Source: Deltaproteobacteria bacterium | GTDB taxonomy: Bacteria > Bdellovibrionota_B > Oligoflexia > Oligoflexales > Bog-1112 | Assembly: GCA_947466225.1 (NCBI GenBank) | Contig: CANIBL010000010.1 | Span: forward strand, 1-60,662 | Reading direction: 5' to 3' | Length of the DNA stretch: 60,662 nt | Part shown: positions 7,715 to 16,649 of the stretch, piece by piece | Layout: every line of letters starts with the position of its first letter | Position numbering within the stretch: position 1 is the stretch's first letter | Translations under genes and position numbers: made by a program | The notes under the pieces: generated by a model | The model's input: only the letters and a program-made list of their open reading frames with translations | What the model was told of the DNA's origin: nothing | Database searches by the model: none

Positions 7715-9451
7715 ATGTTTCGCACATCATGGACCGTATCGCCTAGCGGCAAATCTACAGGTTCCTGGGGAGATCTATTGGTCATCGGTCTCCTGGGACT
7801 TGCGATCTATAGCATGGTCATGCTGGCTGCCCAGTGGTCGGGACAATTGCAGCCCAACCTCACTATTAATCTATCGCTCTGGGCCTTACCGCGATATGCA
7901 TTGTATTCGATGAGTAGAGCTCTCGCGGCCTATTTTCTCTCTTTGGTCTTCTCTCTTACCATCGGCTATTGGGCAGCTAAGAGTCGCTCTGCCGCCCAAA
8001 TTCTGCTCCCGCTCCTTGATATCGGCCAATCCATTCCTGTGTTGGGATTTTTGCCCGGATTGGTACTCGGTATGGTGGCGCTATTTCCCAATCAAAATTT
8101 GGGATTGGAACTTGCCTGTATCTTGATGATTTTTACGGGGCAAGTTTGGAATCTGGCTTTTGGTTATTATGCCTCTTTACTTGCCATCCCTGCCTCTTTC
8201 TTTGAGTTGAGCCAAATCTCTCGCCTTACGTGTTGGCAGCGATTATGCCGAATCGAGTTGCCGTTTTGCGCCACCAGCTTGGCGTGGAATAGTTTGATGT
8301 CCATGGCGGGGGGCTGGTTTTTCCTTACCGTATGTGAAAGCTTTACGGTGAGCGGTATATCCTTTCGCGTACCTGGACTGGGCTCCTATATGGCAGTGGC
8401 CATGGAGAATGGCGAAACGCTCGCAATTATAGGCGGATTGTGTGCCATGATTGCATTGATTATCAGCATGGATTTTTTATTCTGGCGACCTGTGTTGGCA
8501 TGGACGCGAAAATTTCGCTTGGATGAGCAAGGGGGTCAGCTTCCGACAGATGTTCCATTTGTGGAGATTTTGTTAAAAGAATCCCACATGGTGCGCTTTC
8601 TTTTGAGATGGTGGCAAACCTCCACCCTTCACAGAGGTCCATCTCGAAAGGAGTGGACATTTGCTTTGCCGGCTTTTGTGGGACAAGGTTGGAAAAAATG
8701 GGCCTCGCCCCAGCTCTTTTTATATCTACGTCTTGTACTCTTTGCGTGGCTGGCCTATCGGTTGTTGCCATTTGCGCATTGGATCCAAGGCGTTTCCGTA
8801 GAAGAAGCCAGGCGGGTCTTATTCGCTTCTCTCGCAACCCTATTTCGCGTATTGACCACCTTGGGATTGGCCACAATATGGACTGTTCCTTTCGGTATTT
8901 GGGTGGGCCTTTCCGCCAGTAGAACGAGGTTGTTGCAACCTGTGATTCAGGTCATGGCTTCTTTTCCAGCGCCGATGCTATATCCACTTGTACTGTACGT
9001 GCTCACCTATTTTCACATCGGCCTTACCTGGGGGGCCATTGTGCTCATGCTGCTGGGTGTACAGTGGTATGTATTGTTCAATGTCCTGGCTGGTGCTTCT
9101 ACCATATCCAATGACTTGCAGGATGCATGCCGGTTGATGCGATTGTCCTCCTTTACCACCTGGAAATCCTTGTATCTCCCTTCGGTCTTGCCTTCTTTGA
9201 TTACCGGTTGGGTAACAGCAGCAGGGGGTGCTTGGAATGCTAGCATCATTGCAGAGTATGTGTTGTATAAGGGAGATGTGCACAAAGTAAATGGATTGGG
9301 AGCCTTGATCAATGAATCCACCTCTACGGGAGATTTCCACTTATTGGCAATCTCTCTACTGGCCATGGTACTGATGGTAATCGTGTGCAACCAATGGATA
9401 TGGCGGAAGTTATATGGATTTGCCGAACGAAGATACAAATTTGACCGATAA
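7715..9451 (+). CDS. Fused double ABC transporter permease, NitT/TauT-like
   Basis: The 578-residue membrane protein contains two binding-protein-dependent permease domains in one chain, about residues 65-270 and 370-570. Each has the six-helix core and an EAA-like loop: LSQISRLTCWQRLCRIELP in the first, CRLMRLSSFTTWKSLYLPSVLPS in the second. A linker of about 100 residues joins them. The following ATPase gene overlaps by 38 nt. No substrate-binding protein is encoded nearby, so the substrate and even the direction are not known. Fused permeases paired with this type of ATPase are annotated as nitrate/sulfonate/bicarbonate family; the substrate should not be read from that name. Confidence 0.85.
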   Translation: MFRTSWTVSPSGKSTGSWGDLLVIGLLGLAIYSMVMLAAQWSGQLQPNLTINLSLWALPRYALYSMSRALAAYFLSLVFSLTIGYWAAKSRSAAQILLPLLDIGQSIPVLGFLPGLVLGMVALFPNQNLGLELACILMIFTGQVWNLAFGYYASLLAIPASFFELSQISRLTCWQRLCRIELPFCATSLAWNSLMSMAGGWFFLTVCESFTVSGISFRVPGLGSYMAVAMENGETLAIIGGLCAMIALIISMDFLFWRPVLAWTRKFRLDEQGGQLPTDVPFVEILLKESHMVRFLLRWWQTSTLHRGPSRKEWTFALPAFVGQGWKKWASPQLFLYLRLVLFAWLAYRLLPFAHWIQGVSVEEARRVLFASLATLFRVLTTLGLATIWTVPFGIWVGLSASRTRLLQPVIQVMASFPAPMLYPLVLYVLTYFHIGLTWGAIVLMLLGVQWYVLFNVLAGASTISNDLQDACRLMRLSSFTTWKSLYLPSVLPSLITGWVTAAGGAWNASIIAEYVLYKGDVHKVNGLGALINESTSTGDFHLLAISLLAMVLMVIVCNQWIWRKLYGFAERRYKFDR

Positions 9452-10739
9452 AGAGACCCCGTTGGCTGAGATGCAAGATGTAACCCAATCCTTCACCTTG
9501 GAGACAGGTCGCAGCATCACCGTGCTCGAGCATATTCACCTGGCTGTGAAACAAGGGGAAATTTTGGTTCTGACAGGGCCGTCTGGTTCGGGCAAATCCA
9601 CTTGCTTGCGTATTTTGGCGGGCTTATTGGTACCGACTATAGGGACGGTGTTGGCAGATGGAGTGCCATTTGAAGGGATCAATCCACTCGTTTCTTTGGT
9701 CTTCCAAAATTTTTCTTTGTTGCCTTGGTTAACGGTAGCCGGCAACATCGGACTGGGACTTGAAGCCAGTCCGTTATCTGCCAAGGAGAAAGAGGAAAAA
9801 ATCACCCGGGTCATCGACTTGGTTGGGCTCGAAGGCTTTGAGGATGCCTACCCCAAGGAATTATCAGGGGGTATGAAACAACGGGTGGGGCTGGCGCGCG
9901 CATTGGCTATGGATCGACCCCTGCTCTGCTTAGATGAACCCTTCAGCGCCTTGGACGTATTGACAGCAGAGACGTTGCGTCGAGAAATTGTACATTTGTG
10001 GGTTTCTCATTCTACAGCGATTCAAAGTATTATTTTGGTGACCCACAATGTGGAGGAGGCCGTTTCCCTGGGGAGTCGTATCCTAGTGATGGGGACCAGT
10101 CCAGGGCAAATTCGTTATAGCGTCACCAATAAATTGCCCTATCCGAGAGAAGAAAAAAGTCCAGCTTTTAAAGCCATCGTATCTCGTGTGCGGGATGTAT
10201 TAACACAGGAAATTATTCCGGATTTGGAAGAAGAATGGAATGCGCCTTCTTTGGAGGCTGAATTCATCGTGGCCATTCCGCCCGTGCATGTGACGGAGAC
10301 CATCGGATTTCTGGAAATTTTGGCAAAGGAAGGCGGGCGCATCGATGCCTTCATATTGGCCAAACGATTGCGACGAGATTCTGTTCATGTATTAATTATG
10401 GCAAGTGCGGCTGAACTGCTTGGTTTTGTTGATACACCGAAAAAAATTATTGAGCTTACTGAAGAGGGATGGAAGTTTGTTCGCTCTCACATCAATGATC
10501 GAAAGCAAAAAGTACACAATCAACTCTTACGGTTGAAACTGGTACAACTTCTCCTTCAGAGATTGGAAAAGGAGCTTGATGGGATGGTGGAAAAGGAATT
10601 GTTGCTTGTAGATATCCACGGCTGGTTACCCAATGAGCAGCCCAAAGAAACCCTCGATACCCTGATCCAATGGGGGCGGTATGGAGAGCTCATTGGGTAT
10701 AACGACGATACAAAGGAAGTCTATATAAACCGAGGCTGA
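9414..10739 (+). CDS. ABC transporter ATPase with C-terminal AAA-associated domain
   Basis: Residues 15-250 form a NitT/TauT-type ATPase: Walker A GPSGSGKST, Q-loop in SLVFQNFSLLPWLT, signature LSGGMKQR, Walker B LLCLDEP and the switch histidine in ILVTHNVEEA. Residues about 280-440 form a second domain of the type annotated AAA-associated, with winged-helix character, which may sense ligand or regulate the transporter. ATG 9414 has GGAAG upstream and overlaps the permease gene by 38 nt, so the two are translated together. The permease has two domains, so two ATPases per transporter are expected. Confidence 0.9.
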   Translation: MDLPNEDTNLTDKETPLAEMQDVTQSFTLETGRSITVLEHIHLAVKQGEILVLTGPSGSGKSTCLRILAGLLVPTIGTVLADGVPFEGINPLVSLVFQNFSLLPWLTVAGNIGLGLEASPLSAKEKEEKITRVIDLVGLEGFEDAYPKELSGGMKQRVGLARALAMDRPLLCLDEPFSALDVLTAETLRREIVHLWVSHSTAIQSIILVTHNVEEAVSLGSRILVMGTSPGQIRYSVTNKLPYPREEKSPAFKAIVSRVRDVLTQEIIPDLEEEWNAPSLEAEFIVAIPPVHVTETIGFLEILAKEGGRIDAFILAKRLRRDSVHVLIMASAAELLGFVDTPKKIIELTEEGWKFVRSHINDRKQKVHNQLLRLKLVQLLLQRLEKELDGMVEKELLLVDIHGWLPNEQPKETLDTLIQWGRYGELIGYNDDTKEVYINRG

Positions 10740-10756
10740 TCGATAGAAGGAATAAA

Positions 10757-11125
10757 ATGATTATTGTGGCAATGATTGCATTGGGTATAGCAGCAGGTGT
10801 TCTCTCCGGTATTTTTGGTATCGGGGGCGGTATCATAATTGTACCCACATTGGCCTATTTTTTTGGCGTACCGCAACAAACCGCTAGCGGTATGTCATTG
10901 GTGGCACTCTTATTGCCGGTCGGTGCTTTTGGTGTACGGGAATACTATCGCTCTGGAAAATTAAGTCCCGACCAAATCAGCTATGGTTTTCTCATTGCTG
11001 TGGGAATTCTGCTCGGGACCTATCTTGGGGCTCGATTGGCGATGCCAGTTTCTGATATTCTCCTAAAAAAAGGGTTTGCCATTCTGCTCTTCTTTGTTGC
11101 CATTCGATTCTGGTTTTCTGCATAG
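10757..11125 (+). CDS. Half-size TSUP (TauE/SafE) membrane transporter
   Basis: The 122-residue protein is very hydrophobic with about four helices. It contains the TSUP motif GxLSGxFGIGGGIIIVPTL near residue 15 and a second GTYLGARLA segment near 90. TSUP proteins move sulfite, sulfonates or related organic anions and usually have about 250 residues in two repeats; this one holds a single repeat and would have to dimerise. The start has a good GAAGGA site. It lies 17 nt after the ABC ATPase and 11 nt before the lipid kinase, so it belongs to the same operon. Confidence 0.8.
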   Translation: MIIVAMIALGIAAGVLSGIFGIGGGIIIVPTLAYFFGVPQQTASGMSLVALLLPVGAFGVREYYRSGKLSPDQISYGFLIAVGILLGTYLGARLAMPVSDILLKKGFAILLFFVAIRFWFSA

Positions 11126-11136
11126 AAAGGATTGTT

Positions 11137-12054
11137 GTGAAAACTGCTTTTCTACTGAACCCTCGTGCCAAAAAAGGCACTGGGATTCGATCTTGGTCTT
11201 CTTTTGAGCCTGAAATTCGCAGTCGGTTTCCTCACTATACCGTATATACGCCTGCTGATCTCTCTCAGCTGGAGGAAGCGCTTTGCCTCATCGAACAACA
11301 ACATTATGAACGAGTGATTGTAGTGGGGGGGGATGGAACGGTAAATCGGGTACTCAATCTACTTTTGACAAGACACCCTGATTTTGCGAAAGAAGTACTT
11401 GTGGGCATTTTACCCATGGGAACGGGGAATGATCTCGCACGCAGCATCGGCTTAACAAAATCCCAACAAAAAAATTTGGATATCTTGCAGAAAAGCCGGT
11501 ACAGAAACATCGATATAGGGCAGGTAACATTTACATCCCCTACCGGAGAGCCACGCACAGCCTATTTTTGTAATATGCTAACATTAGGTATTTCGACTCT
11601 AGCGCTGGAGGCCCTGAACCAAGCCAGAAGCCCGTCTCCATTTTGCTATATGGGGACTTTAGTTAAAAAAGTGGCCCACTATACACCGACTTCCATTCGC
11701 ATGTATGCAAATGATCATTTGGTATATAAAGGCCCCATTCTAGTGGCCTCTATTGCAAATGGTCGTTATATCGGCGGGGGCATTCCCCTTCTTCCTGCAG
11801 CTTCATTGCAAGACGGAAAATTTCATACCTTGGCTATAACCAAAATGCCAGTATGGAAACAATTCTGTTTGTTACCCCTACTGTATATGGGAAAACAGCC
11901 ATTTCGAGAACGGGTCGCCTGTACAGTGTCTCGGGTACGCATTGAGTCTGATGTGGCGGACACTCCGTTTGAAACTGACGGAGAATTGCCCGGATTTTTG
12001 CCGCTAGAGGCAGTGTGCCTGCCACAAGCAATTCGGCTGATCGGGGCTTTTTAG
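11137..12054 (+). CDS. YegS/DgkB-type lipid kinase
   Basis: A diacylglycerol or sphingosine kinase-like protein of 305 residues that phosphorylates a lipid hydroxyl at the inner membrane. Seen: N-terminal FLLNPRAKKGTG, the nucleotide-binding VVGGDGTVNRVL near 65 and GILPMGTGNDLARS near 95, both typical of the family. The start is GTG 11137 preceded by AAAGGA. The lipid substrate cannot be deduced. Last gene of the run starting at 7715. Confidence 0.9.
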   Translation: MKTAFLLNPRAKKGTGIRSWSSFEPEIRSRFPHYTVYTPADLSQLEEALCLIEQQHYERVIVVGGDGTVNRVLNLLLTRHPDFAKEVLVGILPMGTGNDLARSIGLTKSQQKNLDILQKSRYRNIDIGQVTFTSPTGEPRTAYFCNMLTLGISTLALEALNQARSPSPFCYMGTLVKKVAHYTPTSIRMYANDHLVYKGPILVASIANGRYIGGGIPLLPAASLQDGKFHTLAITKMPVWKQFCLLPLLYMGKQPFRERVACTVSRVRIESDVADTPFETDGELPGFLPLEAVCLPQAIRLIGAF

Positions 12055-12061
12055 CTGATCG

Positions 12062-12108
12062 GTCATCCCCAGGCCGAAGGCCGTCGGGGATCTCCCTCGA
12101 TTTTAGGA
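12062..12108. repeat. Dispersed GTCAT-type palindromic repeat
   Basis: GTCATCCCCAG, a short variable hairpin GGCCGAAGGCC and GTCGGGGATCTCCC with a CGAT tail. It matches the copies at 39768 and 58557. It lies between the convergent lipid kinase and H1-like genes and touches the end of the latter, so it may also serve as a terminator. Confidence 0.7.
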
Positions 12109-12540
12109 GGCTGCAGCCACGATTTTTTTCTTACGAGGTGTTCGTACCGCAGTCGCTTTTTTTGTGGTCTTTTTCGCAAGCGTTTTCTTTGCACTGCGGA
12201 TTTTGCTTTTAACGGTTTTGGTCACTTTACTGGTGCCGGCCTTCGCCTTCAAAGTTTTTCTTACCACTTTGGCACCTTTTTTCACCTGCTTTTCCAACTT
12301 GACCAGATCTACCCCAACATTTTTTGCCTGTTTTTGTAGCTCAGAGAAAAACCGATGATAGGCGGGCTCAAACCCTTTAAGTTTGCGCTCCACCAATTTT
12401 TCGAGCTCCTTCTTCTTAGCTTCTACAGTGGAAGCCAAGTCGGCTTTTTTAATGCGCTTGAGCAGATCATTGCCTTCCTTTTGTAGGGTTTTTTGCAATT
12501 TGGTCAGCTCTTTTTGAAACCGTTCCATCAATACACTCAT
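12103..12540 (-). CDS. Coiled-coil protein with histone-H1-like basic tail
   Basis: 145 residues. The first ~90 form a helical, phasin-like or coiled-coil region (MERFQKELTKLQKTLQKEG and following). The last ~55 are rich in K, A, T, R and V with K-K-T/A repeats (KKTLAKKTTKKATAVRTPRK), as in AlgP or bacterial H1-like proteins. It probably binds DNA, polyphosphate or storage granules; a PHA-granule link is suggested only by the phasin-like N-terminus and the nearby 3-hydroxyacyl-CoA dehydrogenase. It is not one of the standard nucleoid proteins. Confidence 0.65.
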   Translation of the reverse strand: MSVLMERFQKELTKLQKTLQKEGNDLLKRIKKADLASTVEAKKKELEKLVERKLKGFEPAYHRFFSELQKQAKNVGVDLVKLEKQVKKGAKVVRKTLKAKAGTSKVTKTVKSKIRSAKKTLAKKTTKKATAVRTPRKKKIVAAAS

Positions 12541-12722
12541 GTTGCTCTCCTGCTAAATACCACCGATCTTCTTTCTACATACGTAAGTCTCTCGATAAAG
12601 GGAGTCAAGTGCAGATATTGCTTCCGTTCTCGCGACGTTTTCATTCTGTTTTTTTGCTAGACCCCCCAGATCATCCCTTTTATATTCCGAGAAATTTTCT
12701 TAGGCCCATAGAAAGGATGCCC

Positions 12723-13223
12723 ATGAAAAACCCTTGTTGGCTACTCTCAATTCTCTTCTGCTGCAGCTTGGCGTATCCCGCCTCCTGGTTGGCAGCTTCT
12801 GATCAGGAAGTAGAAGCATTTTTGAACAACATGACCCCAGAAGCACTATTCTCGCTACATCCTCTCTCTGATCAAGAGCTACAAAACATCTTCGATACGC
12901 TCAGTCCCCTACCAGAAGCTGCACAATCGCCTTCCCCCGCTGTATCTCCACTTCAACCCCCTTCTCCTACAAATATACAACGGCAGAGTCTCTCTGGGAC
13001 TCTGCCCTCTCTCTGGTCAGAGGAAGAAGAAAAAGTGATAAACGCTAAAATTACAACCGTAAACCAATGGCTCAAATCCCACCCTACTTATACGGAAGAC
13101 CAAGGCGCAAAACTAAAAGCAGAGCGCCGTCGCCGTCTCTCTCAACTCTATCATGCGAGACATCAAGCCAGAAAGCGGGGTCAACCTCTGCCGCCTCTGC
13201 CAAACAAACGGCATACTCCTTAA
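12723..13223 (+). CDS. Small exported protein of unknown function
   Basis: ATG 12723 has GAAAGGA six bases upstream and begins a clear signal peptide (MKNPCWLLSILFCCSLAYP..., cleavage near ASWLAA). The mature part of about 140 residues is acidic, then Pro/Ser-rich, and ends in a basic helical segment with RRRRLS and KRGQPLPP. There is no family I recognise. The last four bases overlap the stop region of the convergent dehydrogenase gene. It could be a periplasmic protein specific to this lineage. Confidence 0.6.
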   Translation: MKNPCWLLSILFCCSLAYPASWLAASDQEVEAFLNNMTPEALFSLHPLSDQELQNIFDTLSPLPEAAQSPSPAVSPLQPPSPTNIQRQSLSGTLPSLWSEEEEKVINAKITTVNQWLKSHPTYTEDQGAKLKAERRRRLSQLYHARHQARKRGQPLPPLPNKRHTP

Positions 13224-14071
13224 TACTCATAGACCCCTCGCTTGGTCTTGCGTCCGAGTCGTCCAGCATCTACGTATTGACGTAGCAACGGCGACGGGCG
13301 ATATCGAGGGTCCCCCATCCCATGAAACAACACATTCATAATCGATAAACAAGTATCAAGACCGATAAAGTCCGCAAGCTCTAGGGGGCCCATGGGTTGA
13401 TTGGTACCCAACTTCATGCCTTTGTCTATATCCTGTGCCGTACCCAACCCCTCTTGTAGCGCACAAAAGGCTTCGTTAATCATGGGCATTAAAATCCGAT
13501 TCACAATAAACCCTGGATAGTCTTTGCTACAAGCCGCTTCCTTTTGCAGCAAGGCAACAGTTGCGAGAGTACGTTGCAGGGTGGAGTCCGAGGTTTCAAG
13601 CCCTGCTATTACTTCCACCAACTTCATAATGGGAACTGGGTTCATAAAGTGCATGCCGATGAACCGGTCTCGACGTTGGGTATAAGAGGCCAGTCGAGTG
13701 ATGGGGATCGAAGAAGTATTGGTGGCAAAAATTGCTTCCGGTTGCACGATGCTGTCAAGATCGCGGAAAAGTTGCCCCTTCGCTGCCTCCTGCTCTACGA
13801 TGGCTTCGATGATCCAATCACAGGCTTGGAGGCTGCTTAGCTGTGTCTCATACCGAATTTGGGTTTGCACGCGCTCATAGGCAGCTGCATCGATCTTTGC
13901 CTTTTCGTGCAACCGACGTGCAGAAGCCCTAATGCCTGCCTCTGCTTGGGCCAGCTGCACCGGTTTTGCATCGACCAAAAAGACAGAAAACCCGCTTTGG
14001 GCAAAGACTTGTGCAATGCCGGTGCCCATCTGACCCGCTCCGATAACGCCAACTTGCTGAGGGGATGACAT
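13220..14071 (-). CDS. 3-hydroxybutyryl-CoA / 3-hydroxyacyl-CoA dehydrogenase
   Basis: The NAD(H)-dependent enzyme interconverts 3-hydroxyacyl-CoA and 3-ketoacyl-CoA. 283 residues match the full length of the short (Hbd/PaaH) form. The Rossmann start VGVIGAGQMGTGIAQVFA is intact, and the catalytic region shows NTSSIPITRLA, the His in GMHFMNPVPIMKLVEVI and the glutamate further on. The C-terminal helical domain has GFIVNRILMPMINEA and PLELADFIGLDTCL. No thiolase or crotonase is adjacent, so whether it serves fatty-acid oxidation or butanoate/PHB metabolism is open. Confidence 0.93.
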   Translation of the reverse strand: MSSPQQVGVIGAGQMGTGIAQVFAQSGFSVFLVDAKPVQLAQAEAGIRASARRLHEKAKIDAAAYERVQTQIRYETQLSSLQACDWIIEAIVEQEAAKGQLFRDLDSIVQPEAIFATNTSSIPITRLASYTQRRDRFIGMHFMNPVPIMKLVEVIAGLETSDSTLQRTLATVALLQKEAACSKDYPGFIVNRILMPMINEAFCALQEGLGTAQDIDKGMKLGTNQPMGPLELADFIGLDTCLSIMNVLFHGMGDPRYRPSPLLRQYVDAGRLGRKTKRGVYEY

Positions 14072-14136
14072 AGGATTCCTTTTGATTTATAACCGTGAGA
14101 CCTTTTATCTTTTTTATTTATAGAGCAAAAAGACCC

Positions 14137-15102
14137 ATGGATACCATCGTCAGCTTCTACAAATTCGTACCTGTTTCAGACCCTTACGCCCTTCAAGCGG
14201 ACTACAAAGCCTTTATTCAACAGAATTGTCCTCACATGAGGGGGTCAATTTTGCTGGCGGAGGAAGGAATAAACGGCGGTTTAGCAGCCCCTCGAGAGGA
14301 AATTGCGCGATTTGGTGCATACTTACGAGCAAATCCTCTGTTTTCTTCTATCGAGTTCAAAGAGAGTCTGTATGAAGATGTGACCTATCGCCGTATGTTA
14401 GTAAAAGTACGAAAAGAAATCGTCACAATGGGGATACCCAACATAGATTCCATTGGTGATACTGCAGCATTTCTCTCCGCGGAAACCTTCCTGCAATGGC
14501 AGCGAGAAAATCGCCCTATGGTGGTAGTAGATACGCGGAATGACTACGAATACAACTTGGGTACTTTTCGCGGCGCTCTCAACCCCAAAACCGACTCTTT
14601 CCGAGAGTTCCCTCAATGGGTCGAAGAAAATCTTGCGGATAAAAAAGACGAGCCCATCATCACTTTCTGTACCGGCGGTATTCGCTGTGAAAAAGCCACG
14701 GCTTTTATGAAAAAAGTAGGATTTACCAATGTATACCAAATCGACGGTGGGATTTTGCGCTACTTTGAGTCCACTCAAGCCGAGCCTGATAACGGCTGGG
14801 AGGGTGACTGTGTCGTTTTTGACAAAAGAAAGGCCGTAGATCGTTACCTACAGCCTTCGAAGAAAGACATTTGCTTTGTGTGCCTGGGGGAATTGACGCC
14901 AGAAACCACTGCGTCTGTTCACTATGAAGCCGGAAAATCCTGCGCCACCTGTTCCCATGAAATGGAAATTGGAGCCCAGAAGCGACAAGCAGAAGGTCGA
15001 CGCAAGCAACAAGAAAACTACCTACGCAACCAACGCATCTTAGCGGAAGAAAAAGCCCGTTACTCTGCTGTCTTTCCTTCTTCTTCGCTGGCACGAGCAT
15101 AA
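14137..15102 (+). CDS. trhO: tRNA uridine(34) hydroxylase (rhodanese-domain TrhO)
   Basis: TrhO makes 5-hydroxyuridine at the wobble position of tRNA in an oxygen-dependent way. The N-terminal acylphosphatase-like part (FKYVPVSDP region, GSILLAEEGINGG) is followed by a rhodanese domain with VVDTRNDYEY and the active-site loop TFCTGGIRCEKA, then a Cys-rich tail (CFVCLGE, CATCSHE). ATG 14137 matches the family start. The 3' end overlaps the convergent ClpX-like gene by 43 bp, an unusually long overlap of two conserved genes. Confidence 0.92.
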   Translation: MDTIVSFYKFVPVSDPYALQADYKAFIQQNCPHMRGSILLAEEGINGGLAAPREEIARFGAYLRANPLFSSIEFKESLYEDVTYRRMLVKVRKEIVTMGIPNIDSIGDTAAFLSAETFLQWQRENRPMVVVDTRNDYEYNLGTFRGALNPKTDSFREFPQWVEENLADKKDEPIITFCTGGIRCEKATAFMKKVGFTNVYQIDGGILRYFESTQAEPDNGWEGDCVVFDKRKAVDRYLQPSKKDICFVCLGELTPETTASVHYEAGKSCATCSHEMEIGAQKRQAEGRRKQQENYLRNQRILAEEKARYSAVFPSSSLARA

Positions 15103-16649
15103 GAGGCGCGAATCCACTTTTCTAGCGTAGCCTTAGGATGATTCACCACTTCGACTGTGATCACAAATTCGGATTGCAGCGTATTTTGCTCGATTAGTTT
15201 GAGCCCGTGTTGATACCCCTGCAGTAGCTCTTCACAGAGTTCATCTGCAGGGCGGCCTTGTTTGCGCGCTGATTTAGCTACTTTTCGGGTCGCAGCTTCG
15301 TTAAAACGAATTTGCATACCGTGGGCTTTTTCAAATGCTTCTTCAAAAAAACGGATGGCTTTCCGTTCAAAAAATAGGGTTTCCGACAAATTTTCCATCA
15401 GTTTTTGTAGCTGCGTCTGCGGATCTGCAATTACAGCAGCGTCTACGACAAATTCCTGAATGTCACTGGACGGCAGTTCATATTTGAATGGACGCAAACT
15501 GCGCTCACAGATCGTCATCAATCCACGAGCCCCCGTTCTCTCTAGCGCTGCTTGCTTGGCAATTTCTTGCAAGGCACAAGGAGTAAAGTGGGCCTGGATC
15601 CCATAGGCACGAAAACTCTCTTGGTATTGTCGTACGATGGAGCCTTCAGAATTTTCTAATACTTCACAAAGAGAAGCTTGATCCAATTCTTCACACGCCA
15701 CTCGAATGGGAAGTCGCCCGATAAATTCGGGTTCAAACCCAAACTCGATCAAATCTTCGGTGGTAACTTCTTTAAAGAGCCGGTCCCGTAGCTGCTGCTT
15801 GGAATGAGTAGAGGCTGTGAGAAACCCAATTTGATGCTTACCCAATCGCTTGCTAATAATCTCCTCTAAGCCAGTGAAAGCACCGCTTACGATAAAGAGA
15901 ATATGTCGGGTATTCACCATTTGACGATCTACGCGCCCCTTTTGCTGCATTTCCATAAAGGATTGCAGTTGGGAGGCCGGATCATTACCGGAACGCAAAT
16001 CCACTTCCGTCTCTTCCATCAGTTTTAATAGACCGAGCTGTACCCCACGCCCATTGACGTCTTTGCCTTGAAATCCCCCTCGGCTGGCTAGTTTGTCGGC
16101 TTCATCCAAATAGACAATACCGTATTGGGCTTTTTTGATATTTCCATCTGCTTGGTTCACCAAATCTCGAACGAGATCTTCTACATTGGCCCCAACATAT
16201 CCCGTTTCACTAAAGCGGGTGGCATCCGCCTTCACAAAAGGGACCCCTATAAGTTGGGCGATTTGCCGAATCATGTAGGTTTTTCCCACACCTGTGGGGC
16301 CCAAGACCAAGACGTTTTGTTTGGCATAATCTTGAGTATGTTGCGCAGATGGGTCCTGATGATGGGCCATCACCTGGTTGTAATGATCACAGACTGCGAT
16401 ACCCAGCACTTTTTTGGCTTCGTCTTGTTTGACTACAAACCGATCGAGATATTGTTTAATATCTCGTGGCTTATAGGCAAATTCCAGGCTAAACGGTTCC
16501 TGGGCTGGGTCTTTTTTGGGCTTTGCGCGCCGAGAAGACTGAGGGAACGTTTGGGAAATGACCTGTACATGTCCGCCAAAGCGCTTTTTTACAAAGTCTT
16601 CGAACTCTTTTTGAATTTCTTCTGGGCTGGGAAAGTTTTTATCGTCCAT
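15060..16649 (-). CDS. ClpX-like AAA+ ATPase without zinc domain, with C-terminal extension
   Basis: ClpX proteins unfold substrates for ClpP. Seen here: Walker A GPTGVGKT, pore loop GYVG, Walker B IVYLDEADKL, sensor-1 ILFIVSGAF, arginine finger region GFEPEFIGRLPI, and an IGF tripeptide in LGKHQIGFL where ClpX carries its ClpP-docking loop. The N-terminal Cys4 zinc-binding domain is missing; instead there are about 85 other residues. After the AAA+ core a helical extension of about 120 residues is added. I chose ATG 16649 (MDDKNFPS); an in-frame GTG at 16682 is possible. Probably a second unfoldase beside canonical ClpX, with its own substrates. Confidence 0.82.
   Translation of the reverse strand: MDDKNFPSPEEIQKEFEDFVKKRFGGHVQVISQTFPQSSRRAKPKKDPAQEPFSLEFAYKPRDIKQYLDRFVVKQDEAKKVLGIAVCDHYNQVMAHHQDPSAQHTQDYAKQNVLVLGPTGVGKTYMIRQIAQLIGVPFVKADATRFSETGYVGANVEDLVRDLVNQADGNIKKAQYGIVYLDEADKLASRGGFQGKDVNGRGVQLGLLKLMEETEVDLRSGNDPASQLQSFMEMQQKGRVDRQMVNTRHILFIVSGAFTGLEEIISKRLGKHQIGFLTASTHSKQQLRDRLFKEVTTEDLIEFGFEPEFIGRLPIRVACEELDQASLCEVLENSEGSIVRQYQESFRAYGIQAHFTPCALQEIAKQAALERTGARGLMTICERSLRPFKYELPSSDIQEFVVDAAVIADPQTQLQKLMENLSETLFFERKAIRFFEEAFEKAHGMQIRFNEAATRKVAKSARKQGRPADELCEELLQGYQHGLKLIEQNTLQSEFVITVEVVNHPKATLEKWIRASYARASEEEGKTAE

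Noticed and set aside
8463..9438. Minus-strand frames over the ABC permease and ATPase
   Set aside because: Antisense to clear permease sequence; no family features.
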